DNA from: Flagellimonas abyssi
GTDB lineage: Bacteria > Bacteroidota > Bacteroidia > Flavobacteriales > Flavobacteriaceae
Length of the DNA: 64,000 nucleotides
Direction: 5' to 3'
Assembly: GCF_019457905.1 (NCBI RefSeq)
Contig: NZ_JAHZSV010000020.1
Span: 1 to 64,000, forward strand
Under the pieces are notes generated by a model. The model was not told the DNA's origin. It saw only the letters and a list, made by a program, of their open reading frames with translations, and ran no database searches. The translations under genes and the position numbers were made by a program. Below, one piece after another: positions 56,622 to 64,000 of the stretch (position 1 is the first letter of the stretch; each line of letters begins with the position of its first letter).

Positions 56622-56885
56622 TTACTTCAACTCTGCATATATAACCTTGGTAATCATTTCAGGTTCTATATCTAGTAAGTCTGCAAGTCTAACTATTTCT
56701 CCCATAGTGAACTTGTCGGGATGGTTCAGCTTGACCATATACCTGCCATAATTTATGCCAAGGGATTTCGCAATTCGGGTCGGATATAATTCTGCAAGTG
56801 TGTACATCTTTCGAATTTTTCCCGTCTCGAACATTGAACCTATGGAAACCAGTGCAGGGTCTTTATTATCATCTTTTTTTGTCAT
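56622..56885 (-). CDS. Cro/C1-type helix-turn-helix regulator
   Basis: An 87-residue protein with an XRE-like fold. YPTRIAKSLGINYGRYMVKLNH aligns with the HTH, and MGEIVRLADLLDIEPEMI with the following helices. It is encoded divergently from the sigma/Cas12f-like operon, with 127 bases between the starts, so it probably controls that operon and itself. The recognition helix is diverged, so DNA binding is inferred. Confidence 0.7.
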   Translation of the reverse strand: MTKKDDNKDPALVSIGSMFETGKIRKMYTLAELYPTRIAKSLGINYGRYMVKLNHPDKFTMGEIVRLADLLDIEPEMITKVIYAELK

Positions 56886-56942
56886 GGGCGTATTTGTTAA
56901 CCCTAAAATGACAAGTAATTCATTTATAGTACTGTAAAATAT

Positions 56943-56991
56943 ACTTATAATAAGTTAATAATTACGATTAATAAATAAATGATTACATTTG
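56943..56991 (+). promoter_or_regulatory. Operator-like palindrome and -7 box of the sigma/Cas12f operon
   Basis: ACTTAT-A-ATAAGT (56943-56955) is a six-base inverted repeat, a plausible site for the divergent HTH protein. TACATTTG at 56984-56991 matches the Bacteroidota -7 box and gives a leader of about 15 bases. No TTTG is seen at 19 bases upstream, so the promoter may be weak or need an activator. Confidence 0.5.
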
Positions 56992-57012
56992 GTAAGTATT
57001 CATTAAAATTTT

Positions 57013-57810
57013 ATGCTCGTGATTTCAAATATCGACAACAAACATCTTGAATTATTGAAGAAAGGTTGCCCTTCGACTTTTGCAGAAATCTATACAAAAT
57101 ACAATAGACCAATTTACTGGCTGGGAAAGAGCTTTCTCGATGATGGTTTTGTTGTGCAAACATTGGTTCAGGATGTATTCTTGAAGTTGTGGGTGAATAG
57201 GGACAGTCTGGAATCCCCTAAGCATATTTATTTTTTCTTGCGGTTTGTGATGAAAAGGGAGTGTATTTCATACTATACGCGCCCTAAGAACAGGTTTTTC
57301 AGGAAAGTCCACTCGTTGGAGAGTTTTGAGAATTACCAAGACTATATGGTCGGGTATGACCCTGATGAAGACAATACCAATTTTAAACTACAAGAAGGAG
57401 AACAGGAAAAGTTCGAAAGTATCATACGCGTCCTGCCCTTATTGGATGACAGTAAGAGGCATGTGATCAATCTGTGTTTGAAATATGGCTTTCAGTATAA
57501 AGCCATTTCCATGGCAACGGGAAAGGGCATCAAAGAAACCTGTAGAGAGATCAAGGAAGCTATTGAAGATATTAAAACCATCCTACATCAAGGAAATAAG
57601 CTCGATTCTAGTAATAACAATACAGATGAGATAAAGTTTATTGGCGAGATGACCGAAGAGCAAGCTAGGGTGTTTAAAATGCGTTGTGAACTAAAATATT
57701 CCTTTTCCGAAATAGCCAATGAACTTAACCTCTCCCAAAAGGAGGTGCATCAGGAATTCATGATAGCCTATAGGCTAATGGAAGCAAAACATCAATTGCA
57801 ATCAGCCTAG
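57013..57810 (+). CDS. ECF-like sigma factor with extra C-terminal HTH
   Basis: A 265-residue sigma-70 family protein. Region 2 spans residues about 22-92 (FAEIYTKY, then [10 protein letters not shown], a typical core-binding helix). Region 4 spans 135-192 ([20 protein letters not shown] then [17 protein letters not shown]). After a linker, residues 213-258 form another region-4-like HTH ([33 protein letters not shown]). Most ECF factors stop after one region 4. The stop is followed after one base by the Cas12f-like start, so the two are co-translated. It most likely partners that protein rather than a standard anti-sigma; none is nearby. Confidence 0.85.
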   Translation: MLVISNIDNKHLELLKKGCPSTFAEIYTKYNRPIYWLGKSFLDDGFVVQTLVQDVFLKLWVNRDSLESPKHIYFFLRFVMKRECISYYTRPKNRFFRKVHSLESFENYQDYMVGYDPDEDNTNFKLQEGEQEKFESIIRVLPLLDDSKRHVINLCLKYGFQYKAISMATGKGIKETCREIKEAIEDIKTILHQGNKLDSSNNNTDEIKFIGEMTEEQARVFKMRCELKYSFSEIANELNLSQKEVHQEFMIAYRLMEAKHQLQSA

Positions 57811-57811
57811 C

Positions 57812-58909
57812 ATGGAAAAATCAACCCTAAAACTCACTCGAAAGATCCAACTCTTGATAGACCTCCCTACGAAAGAAGAGAAAAAGCAGGCTTTGGATAA
57901 ACTGTACCAGTGGCAGAACAGGTGTTTTAGGGCAGCCAACCTAATAGTAACCCACCTTTATGTACAGGAAATGATAAAAGAATTCTTTTATCTATCAGAT
58001 GGGATAAAATATAAATTGGCAGATGAAAAGAAGGATGAACAAGGAATCCTTAACCGTTCTAGGACAAACACTACCTATCGAGTCGTATCGGATCGTTTTA
58101 AAGGAGAAATCCCCACAAACATATTGTCCAATTTGAACCAAGCCTTGATTTCATCTTTCAAGAAAAATAGACCAGAGTATTGGAATGGTGAACGCTCCTT
58201 GAAAAACTTCAGGAGGGATATGGCCTTCCCTTTTGATTTGGAAGGTATGAGTGGATTACACTACAGTGAGGAGAAAAAAGCCTTTTGCTTCCGTTTGTTT
58301 CAGATTCCGTTTAAAACCTACTTGGGAAAGGACTTTACGGATAAACGAAAATTGTTGGAACGGGTAGTCGAGGGAGAGACTAAACTATGCACATCACATA
58401 TCAAACTAAAAGACGGTAAGATTTTCTTATTAGCGGTATTCGAAATTGAAAAAGAAAGCCATGAATTAAGACCTGAGATTATTGCAGAGGCTTCTCTGTC
58501 CCTTGAATATCCCATTGTTGTAAGAGCCGGCAAAGCAAAGCTTACTATTGGTACAAAGGAAGAATTTTTATACAGAAGGCTGGCGATACAATCGGCACGC
58601 AGACGGGCAAAAATCGGGGCAACCTATTCCAAATCGGGTAAAGGCATCAAAAGAAAACTAAAGGCGGTTAACAAACTTGGTCAAATGGAACGTCAATATG
58701 TCAATAACCGTTTGCATGTCTATAGCCGGAGGTTGATTGATTTTTGTGTTAAACATAGAGCAGGAACCCTCATACTTTTGAATCAGGAGGAAAAAACCGA
58801 GATTGCTAAAGAAGAAGGGTTTGTATTAAGGAACTGGAGCTATTGTGATTTGATTACCAAAATAGAATACAAAGCTAAGAAAGCAGGTCTCGAATTAATT
58901 ATTGATTAA
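57812..58909 (+). CDS. Nuclease-dead Cas12f/TnpB-like protein
   Basis: The 365 residues follow the Cas12f/TnpB plan: an N-terminal helical recognition region, FRRDMAFPF, HIKLKDGKIFLLAVFE, then the RuvC fold. RuvC landmarks are RRLAIQSARRRAKIG, ERQYVNNRLHVYSRRLIDFCVKH and RNWSYCDLITKIEYKAKKAGL. The catalytic residues are gone. The RuvC-I Asp site reads EASLSLEYPIVV with no Asp, the RuvC-II site reads LILLNQEE with Asn where Glu is expected, and the chain stops at residue 365 before the zinc ribbon and last Asp. It should bind guide RNA and DNA without cutting. Similar dead Cas12f proteins paired with ECF sigma factors were, as I recall, recently reported to direct RNA-guided transcription. Confidence 0.85.
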   Translation: MEKSTLKLTRKIQLLIDLPTKEEKKQALDKLYQWQNRCFRAANLIVTHLYVQEMIKEFFYLSDGIKYKLADEKKDEQGILNRSRTNTTYRVVSDRFKGEIPTNILSNLNQALISSFKKNRPEYWNGERSLKNFRRDMAFPFDLEGMSGLHYSEEKKAFCFRLFQIPFKTYLGKDFTDKRKLLERVVEGETKLCTSHIKLKDGKIFLLAVFEIEKESHELRPEIIAEASLSLEYPIVVRAGKAKLTIGTKEEFLYRRLAIQSARRRAKIGATYSKSGKGIKRKLKAVNKLGQMERQYVNNRLHVYSRRLIDFCVKHRAGTLILLNQEEKTEIAKEEGFVLRNWSYCDLITKIEYKAKKAGLELIID

Positions 58910-58917
58910 TAGAATGG

Positions 58918-59009
58918 TCGAGGGTGCTTGTACACCCGTAAGGTGAGGTCAATGACACTCACTAAATGCTTGTGGCATATACAACGCGTGGGCTCTCTTA
59001 TTTAAATAA
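58918..59009 (+). ncRNA. Candidate guide RNA of the Cas12f-like protein
   Basis: The stretch starting about 10 bases after the Cas12f-like stop folds into three adjacent hairpins. Hairpin 1 is GGGTG/CACCC (58922-58926, 58933-58937). Hairpin 2 is GTGAGGTC with GAC and CTCAC (58943-58962, one bulged A). Hairpin 3 is ATGC/GCAT (58966-58978). The loop TTGTA of hairpin 1 (58928-58932) can pair with TACAA at 58980-58984, a pseudoknot like those in Cas12f and TnpB guide RNAs. The scaffold would end near ACAAC (58985) and the guide would start with GCGTGGGCTCTC. Ends are estimates; no own promoter is seen, so it may be cut from the operon mRNA. Confidence 0.65.
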
Positions 59010-59023
59010 CGGATGATTACTAA

Positions 59024-59263
59024 TTAATTGATTTCCTTTAGCCTTTCACAAGGACTTACTAATTTATCTAGATTCCTGAGGTGGTTCCCTGAGATTCCAT
59101 ACCATATATTCCTGTACGACTTACGCTTTCTATCTTTAAGAAAATCACTTATTGGTTTGCCGGGGCCTTTATATATCACTTCAAGGTTACCGTCGGGAAA
59201 AATATGTGCAGCTATGAAATGTTCAAGTTCCTTATTGAAAGGATAGCTGAAGTTATATGCCAT
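59024..59263 (-). CDS. Small hypothetical protein
   Basis: A 79-residue frame from ATG 59263 (MAYNFSYPFNKELEHFIAAH) continues with FPDGNLEVIYKGPGKP and a basic C-terminus. Codon use looks like a real gene, but I know no family. A longer start at 59311 is possible. It ends just past the putative guide RNA and points towards it. Confidence 0.45.
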   Translation of the reverse strand: MAYNFSYPFNKELEHFIAAHIFPDGNLEVIYKGPGKPISDFLKDRKRKSYRNIWYGISGNHLRNLDKLVSPCERLKEIN

Positions 59264-59411
59264 GCTAGCTTTGATTTGAAAAAATATAATAGCATGTGAA
59301 AAATCAAGCAATTTTGCATGGTCAAATCCAATTTAATTTTAAGTCTATCTGAAAACTCTGATAGTTTATTCTTTAAATTGCAGATAATCTGTAATTTAAA
59401 TAGATAATAAT

Positions 59412-59798
59412 ATGCCAATGATAACAACCGCAGCTTTAACAGCTTTAATTACATCTCTTGCTCATAAGGGCTTCGAAAGTGCTTTTGAAAAAGCTGGAGA
59501 AAAAATTTCTGAAGGGGCCATTAATTGGCTTAAATCCTTGCTTTATAAAGATAACAGCCCTAAAAAAGCCTTAAAGGAATTACAGGAAAATCCTGAAAAG
59601 GAAGAAAAACAGCTAATTGTAAAATCCATAATAGAGAATTCCATTGAGGATAATGCAACCAATTTGAACTATCTAAGAGAAATTATTGAAATATTACCGA
59701 AGAACCAAAACCACATAACTAACTATAAAAATATCAATACTGGACAGATAAAAACTAGAGGCGGTGATGTGAACATAGGTGATAAATATGACAAATAA
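59412..59798 (+). CDS. Small helical protein with C-terminal GDVxIGDK motif
   Basis: A 128-residue protein. Residues 1-45 form a long amphipathic/hydrophobic helical region (TAALTALITSLAHKGFESAF, then KAGEKISEGAINWLKSLL). Residues 50-95 are acidic helices. The tail reads NINTGQIKTRGGDVNIGDK. Small proteins of this pattern precede STAND or TPR conflict proteins in other bacteria. The tail repeats the start of the next protein, which suggests signal passing through a shared beta-type motif. A membrane-acting or adaptor role is possible, not shown. It overlaps the next gene by 11 bases. Confidence 0.6.
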   Translation: MPMITTAALTALITSLAHKGFESAFEKAGEKISEGAINWLKSLLYKDNSPKKALKELQENPEKEEKQLIVKSIIENSIEDNATNLNYLREIIEILPKNQNHITNYKNINTGQIKTRGGDVNIGDKYDK

Positions 59799-62700
59799 GA
59801 ATATAAATCAAGGGGAGATAACTACCGAAAGCGGAGATGTACACATTGGTGATAAAATCACAAACCTAATTGATGGGCTTTCCTTGGTACTGCATGAATA
59901 CAAGCAACAATTAAAGAGCATAGAACAACTTATAAATGATTTTAAACCAAGAACTGCACTAAAATTACTGGAAGAAATTGAATTAAGGATAACGGAAAAT
60001 GGGATAAATGACAACTTGATTCAAAGTAAAATATTGTTCCTAAAGGCTACTTGCAAAAGTGAACTTTTTGATTATCCCGTACAAGTTACTGCTAACGAAT
60101 TTATTCAATCCTATCTTTTGGCTAAAGAAGACAAAAGGCTTAAGGAAAAGGCCTGTGTTGAATATCTTAATCTTGATAATGAAAAGAAATCCTTGGAACT
60201 CGTCGATGAAATTCTTAGGATTGATGAATATAATTTGAATGCCTGGTATGTTAAAATCATTACCTCTCAGAATTTGAAATCTGTTATAAGAGAGGTGCCA
60301 AAAGTGATTTTTGAAAATTATGATTTCCAGTTGAATATAGCTTATTGGGTACTTGGGGTTGCGAAAAGGGAGTTTGCCGAGGAATGGGAACGCTTAGGAC
60401 TCAAAGTGAGTGTAGATGTTGAGAAATACAAAAAGCTTACATTTCAAAATAAACATGCGTGGATAGTGGCACTGGATTTATTCATCAATAAAATTTTCAA
60501 TGATTTTCCGATTCGATATGTTGCTGGCAAAAACTTTGTCTTTCAAGATGAATATATAATCGATGATGCAATAAAATTTTTAGAGAACTTTATTGCTCCC
60601 TTAGAAGAATCCGAAATTCAAGAATCAATATATCATCAAAAATTTTTTTACAACTACTTTCAATATCACAGTACGAAAGAAGGTAGGTTTCTTGATGAAT
60701 TGGAAACAATCTATTCGAAACTTCCAAAGTTAAATTGGTTTTATACAATGACCTACTGTCAAGCCATTAACCATAATGGAAATTTCCAAAAATCCATTGA
60801 GGTCATTCAAGAATATGAGGATAAGGTAGGTGAAAAGATTAGTGAACTATTCCTGTTTAAGGCCTCATTACTTTTTTTATCTGGTAAAAGAGATGGGATT
60901 CCACAGGTTTTTGGTGAATATTTGAATACGGTCAACATTATTGACGAGCCTGTAGGGTTTAATATTCTAAATGCTTTTTTGAATCCACTTTCGTCCTTCA
61001 CTAGTGAACAAGAATTTAAAAAGATTCTGGATAGTGTCTTTAAAAAGAATTTCAAATCAGAGGACTTGAAAAATTTATTCCAAATCACATGTGAAATAAG
61101 GTACACTAAGGATATAAATGAGCATGAGTTGTTTGATAAATTAACGAAACTGTCCAAGGTAAAGGAATTAGACCAAAACTATAAGGATTTACTCGCAGAG
61201 AATTTTCAGAATATTGGACGAACGGAAGAAGCAGTTAAATTTATTGGAACCTACTTGGATAAAACGAAGGTGTCTCCTTCTCTTAGATTTTATATTGTCT
61301 TGCTCGAAAAATTACTAACCAAGAACAAGGAAAGTGGTCGGGGAATATATAAAGAGTTACTTGACCTCCTGTCCTTTTATCGTTTGAACAGTAAAGAGCC
61401 GGATGAGTATTTGTTGGGTATTGAACATAACCTTAATCTCGCGAAAAATGATTGGGAGAATTTGAAAGAGGTTGATATTATTTTGTTCCAGTCCTTTCCA
61501 AACAATGAATTATATCTGCTTTTTTACCTACTATGTCTCGAAAAACTCAATTTACTTGAAGAATTAAAAGAGGTTTCAAAAACCACACCCACTAATTTTG
61601 AAAATGTATCTGTTGGAATACAGGTGAGTAAGTTACTGCTGAGAAATAAGGTGTATAAAGAAAAGGGAGCACAGATAATGTACAACCTTGCCATAGAGCC
61701 TTCCAATACTGAGGCCAGAAAATTATTTTTTGGTATTGCTCATTTGTTCAATGCAGATTTTTTTCGACAATTTGAATTTGTTGAAAAAGGGGTGTGGGTC
61801 AAATATTCAATAAATAGTGGAGTAGTTGAGGAAGTGAAAATAACCAAGGTGACTGGTATTCAGAAGGAACTGTTAGGCAGAAAAGTTGGAGACAAATTTT
61901 CAATCGAACAACCGTTGACCGGAAATATAAATGTGATTGAAGTGTTGAATATCTATAATGATGCATTAAAGCTCAATTATGATATACAAAAGGAAGCCCA
62001 AAACCCAATGAACGATTTAGGATTTGCAGCACTTCAATTTCCTGAAAAGATTGAAGATTTTGAAGATTTTCTTGTTAAACAATTCGGCCCAAAACAAAGC
62101 CAAGAGAATGCAATTCGAGAGAAGCATCTAAACGATTATTACAATTATAGAATTGGATTTACTGAAGTAAGTAGATCCGTCTTTAATAATCCTGTTGAAG
62201 CCTACCTTGCCTTGACCCACGAACGAGACAAAAAGTTTACTACTATCCCACTATTGATTACCCCAACTATATTGGAAGAAACAGAGTTTACTCTTGATTT
62301 TACATCGCTTTTACTTTTTTATCAACTCGAACAGAATCTGGATTTTAATTTCAAAATAAAGTTCAAGATTTCATATTTGATCAAAGATTGGGTCAAATTA
62401 CTACTTGTGGAAGAAAAAAGTTCCAGAGGGCCTTTTGCAAGTCTTAATATTGATACCAAAGGTATTAAAAGATATTTGGTACCCGAAGATTACAAAGATA
62501 ATCGCATTAATTTTTTCGAAAGTATTTTGAATTGGATAGAGGAAAATTGTGTTGTGGATTTGGTGGAAGAGAAATTGGACATAGCATATCAGTTAGAAGA
62601 TAATATGGATGAAGCTGATTTAACTATGAAGCTAATGGTGGACAATATGCACTTTGCCTTACGGGAAAATAATCATTTAATAACTAGTGATAGTACATTA

Positions 62701-63183
62701 TACCTTTTTCAGGCTAAATCGAAATTGAAAAATAATATAATCGGTCCTGAAAAGTTCTTACTACACTTCCACGCAACCAAGTGCAATACCGAATTTTATA
62801 GATTTTTGTTAAAGACTAATTATATAGGTGTTGATATTAATCTTGATACATTAAAAAATGAATTCTTTGCTTTGTTGTCCGGTAATGAGAATTACTACGG
62901 CAAATGCCTCGAAAATCTTTCTTATAGTGTACACAACAATCCAGAGGTTATCAATGTTACTTCTAAATTCCTAAAAGGATTGTATCTTATGGAATCGGTC
63001 ACAATCGAAAATAAGAACCTGCACTCGTTTGAGCTTTTTAAAAGTACTTTTTACTCCATGCCGGAAAGTTTGATTAGGGTTTATAGGAACACAATCGTAA
63101 GGGAATTTACACTTCTAGGTAATTATTATGATGAAGTTCTTAAAATGTTTGATAGCACCAAATCCCTTTTTAATTCAAAATAG
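59788..63183 (+). CDS. TPR-GreAB-C-PIN conflict protein
   Basis: A 1131-residue protein (ATG 59788; the GTG at 59779 adds three residues). The N-terminus carries NINQGEITTESGDVHIGDK. TPR-like helices fill about residues 25-640. At about 680-735 a GreA/B C-terminal-like domain is seen (KELLGRKVGDKFSIEQPLTG, VIEVLNIY). A PIN-like domain follows (TLDFTSLLLFYQL about 836, HLITSDSTLYLF about 961), with the acidic residues expected of an RNase. This order matches the TPR-GreAB-C-PIN family predicted to act in defence. The RNase role and a link to RNA polymerase are inferences. Confidence 0.7.
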   Translation: MTNKNINQGEITTESGDVHIGDKITNLIDGLSLVLHEYKQQLKSIEQLINDFKPRTALKLLEEIELRITENGINDNLIQSKILFLKATCKSELFDYPVQVTANEFIQSYLLAKEDKRLKEKACVEYLNLDNEKKSLELVDEILRIDEYNLNAWYVKIITSQNLKSVIREVPKVIFENYDFQLNIAYWVLGVAKREFAEEWERLGLKVSVDVEKYKKLTFQNKHAWIVALDLFINKIFNDFPIRYVAGKNFVFQDEYIIDDAIKFLENFIAPLEESEIQESIYHQKFFYNYFQYHSTKEGRFLDELETIYSKLPKLNWFYTMTYCQAINHNGNFQKSIEVIQEYEDKVGEKISELFLFKASLLFLSGKRDGIPQVFGEYLNTVNIIDEPVGFNILNAFLNPLSSFTSEQEFKKILDSVFKKNFKSEDLKNLFQITCEIRYTKDINEHELFDKLTKLSKVKELDQNYKDLLAENFQNIGRTEEAVKFIGTYLDKTKVSPSLRFYIVLLEKLLTKNKESGRGIYKELLDLLSFYRLNSKEPDEYLLGIEHNLNLAKNDWENLKEVDIILFQSFPNNELYLLFYLLCLEKLNLLEELKEVSKTTPTNFENVSVGIQVSKLLLRNKVYKEKGAQIMYNLAIEPSNTEARKLFFGIAHLFNADFFRQFEFVEKGVWVKYSINSGVVEEVKITKVTGIQKELLGRKVGDKFSIEQPLTGNINVIEVLNIYNDALKLNYDIQKEAQNPMNDLGFAALQFPEKIEDFEDFLVKQFGPKQSQENAIREKHLNDYYNYRIGFTEVSRSVFNNPVEAYLALTHERDKKFTTIPLLITPTILEETEFTLDFTSLLLFYQLEQNLDFNFKIKFKISYLIKDWVKLLLVEEKSSRGPFASLNIDTKGIKRYLVPEDYKDNRINFFESILNWIEENCVVDLVEEKLDIAYQLEDNMDEADLTMKLMVDNMHFALRENNHLITSDSTLYLFQAKSKLKNNIIGPEKFLLHFHATKCNTEFYRFLLKTNYIGVDINLDTLKNEFFALLSGNENYYGKCLENLSYSVHNNPEVINVTSKFLKGLYLMESVTIENKNLHSFELFKSTFYSMPESLIRVYRNTIVREFTLLGNYYDEVLKMFDSTKSLFNSK

Positions 63184-63524
63184 AATGAAAATCCTAATAA
63201 ATACGTGCAAATTCTATCTCTGAATACTCTTTGCGGTTTTAATAGTGTCCTTAGTAATTTCCATGTGTTGGCTAATGTTAAAGTCTTGGTACGGTATTCC
63301 TAAATGGGCACATGAATTTGGAGATAGTTTTTGGAATGGCCAATAGCATTTTTTGAGCTTTGGCATTTGCATTCCTTATAGTTAAAGCACTCCTCCAGAA
63401 AAGAGTACTTGAATTACAGTGCAAAAAGTTAATTGAAACTAAAAAAGAAGTAAAAATATCGGCTGATTCCCAAATGGAGACTGTTCGTGCCCTTCAAGGG
63501 ATTATTGACATTAATTATTATTAA
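63184..63524 (+). pseudogene. Broken small membrane-protein gene(s)
   Basis: Three short frames follow each other: MKILINTCKFYL then stop; a hydrophobic frame (LFAVLIVSLVISMCWLMLKS, then WYGIPKWAHEFGDSFW) without a proper start; and at 63360-63524 a TTG-started frame (MAFAFLIVKALLQKRVLEL...) of 54 residues. Together they look like one or two small membrane proteins split by stops and frameshifts. They could instead be separate tiny genes. 63525-63582 is AT-rich with nothing seen. Confidence 0.35.
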
Positions 63525-63582
63525 TAATATTATCTTATTCTATTTTATAAGTGGACAAAAATTTAAAATACTATTATAAACC

Positions 63583-64000
63583 ATGAAAGCCTTTTACTTT
63601 TTTTTGTTTTTTTTCCCAACTTTATTGATAAGTCAGTATCAAATAAATGAAAATAATTTTCAAATATTAAAAGATCTTAAAGGAGAAATACTACTTGTAG
63701 ATACTTATCAAAATCATCTAATTGATGACATGTACATTAAAGTATTTAATTCGGGTTCAACTAAAAAAAAATTAGAAAAAGAAATAGTAATTCTAGATAA
63801 TTGGGATAGTAGAACTGAAAGACTTTTTTATGAAAATGGAGAGTTGCAATCTGAGAGCAGATTTAAGAATGGTGTCCTATATGAACAAATCCATTATTAC
63901 GATAACGGTTCAGTAAGGGGCATTTCCATTTATAACGATAAGGGGAAAAAAATTAGCCAAAAAAATTTTGATTATAACGGCAAGTTGTATGGAATATATC
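63583..64000 (+). CDS. MORN-repeat exported protein, truncated by window end
   Basis: The first 139 codons are visible. A signal peptide (FYFFLFFFPTLLISQ) is followed by MORN-like repeats (LFYENGELQSESRFKNG, IHYYDNGSVRGISIYND), as in the YwqK/toxin-antitoxin MORN family. It runs off the window at 64000. A role cannot be stated. Confidence 0.7.
   Translation, partial: MKAFYFFLFFFPTLLISQYQINENNFQILKDLKGEILLVDTYQNHLIDDMYIKVFNSGSTKKKLEKEIVILDNWDSRTERLFYENGELQSESRFKNGVLYEQIHYYDNGSVRGISIYNDKGKKISQKNFDYNGKLYGIY

Larger units (their letters stand above)
47056..64000 (+). mobile_element. Integrated mobilizable element (left part)
   Basis: Gene content switches at the 3' end of tRNA-Pro from core functions to an integrase, two mobilization genes, an Avs-like defence gene, a sigma/Cas12f-like operon and other accessory genes, with more AT-rich sequence and wider gaps. 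The tRNA 3' end is intact, so the element brought or kept a replacement end. I found no second copy of the tRNA 3' sequence, so the right end is outside the window or lacks an obvious repeat. No T4SS genes are seen, which suggests mobilization by a helper. Confidence 0.75.

Noticed and set aside
57812..58909. Active transposon TnpB
   Set aside because: The catalytic residues and zinc ribbon are missing, no tnpA or transposon ends are seen, and the gene is coupled to a sigma factor.
58918..59009. A CRISPR array next to the Cas12f-like gene
   Set aside because: No direct repeats of 20-40 bases with spacers, and no Cas1/Cas2. Only a seven-base repeat is present.

Overview
The window comes from a marine member of the Flavobacteriaceae (Bacteroidota), plausibly close to Muricauda/Flagellimonas. 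The reasons are the gene repertoire (DUF3822 beside rsmD, fused thrA, MiaE, 7TM-HD phosphodiesterase), promoters of the TTTG-N19-TAnnTTTG type in place of -35/-10 boxes, Bacteroidota-style integrase and mobilization proteins, and moderate to low GC. The exact genus is an inference.

Positions 1-47055 are mostly core chromosome. In order: a BON/LysM protein; rpsA; a plus-strand run pyrR-pyrB-hypothetical-four-helix-bundle gene-rnz-pdxH-sixA-ppk1; miaE and dnaX on the minus strand; RNase P RNA (rnpB); rsmD-DUF3822-hypothetical on the minus strand; a RecD-like helicase and DUF4126 protein; an LPS/Kdo-lipid cluster (kdsB, HAD phosphatase, KdnB-like dehydrogenase, acyltransferase); a duplicated beta-propeller-like lipoprotein followed by what looks like an emptied second copy of its promoter/terminator unit; an amidohydrolase; yebC-pcd-epimerase-gcvT; a secreted Xaa-Pro aminopeptidase; the thrABC operon with a Thr-codon leader peptide; an NAD(P)HX repair enzyme; a BLUF protein; clpC; gyrA; a TPR protein; an NlpC/P60 protein; a thiolase; a PgpH-like HD phosphodiesterase; and tRNA-Ser(GCT) plus tRNA-Pro(TGG).

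From the 3' end of tRNA-Pro onward the content becomes accessory. A tyrosine recombinase of the Bacteroidota conjugative-element type, a BfmA/BtgA-like mobilization protein and an HUH-type relaxase define the left part of an integrated mobilizable element. Its right end is not visible. The cargo includes a lipoprotein with no normal start codon, a 1453-residue STAND NTPase with an N-terminal PD-(D/E)XK nuclease (Avs-like antiphage protein), a regulator divergent from a sigma-factor/Cas12f-like operon, a two-gene module of a small helical protein and a TPR-GreAB-C-PIN protein, a decayed small gene and a truncated MORN-repeat protein.

The most unusual system is at 56622-59010. An ECF-like sigma factor with an extra C-terminal helix-turn-helix is followed after one base by a Cas12f/TnpB-like protein whose RuvC catalytic residues and zinc ribbon are missing. 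Immediately downstream lies a structured non-coding stretch with nested hairpins and a possible pseudoknot, which looks like a single guide-RNA gene. The arrangement predicts RNA-guided recruitment of a sigma factor, and so RNA polymerase, to DNA. It matches what I recall of recently reported nuclease-dead Cas12f-sigma systems in Bacteroidota. The second notable module is the adjacent pair at 59412-63183, which shares a GDV-x-IGDK motif at facing protein ends, as in amyloid-signalling pairs.
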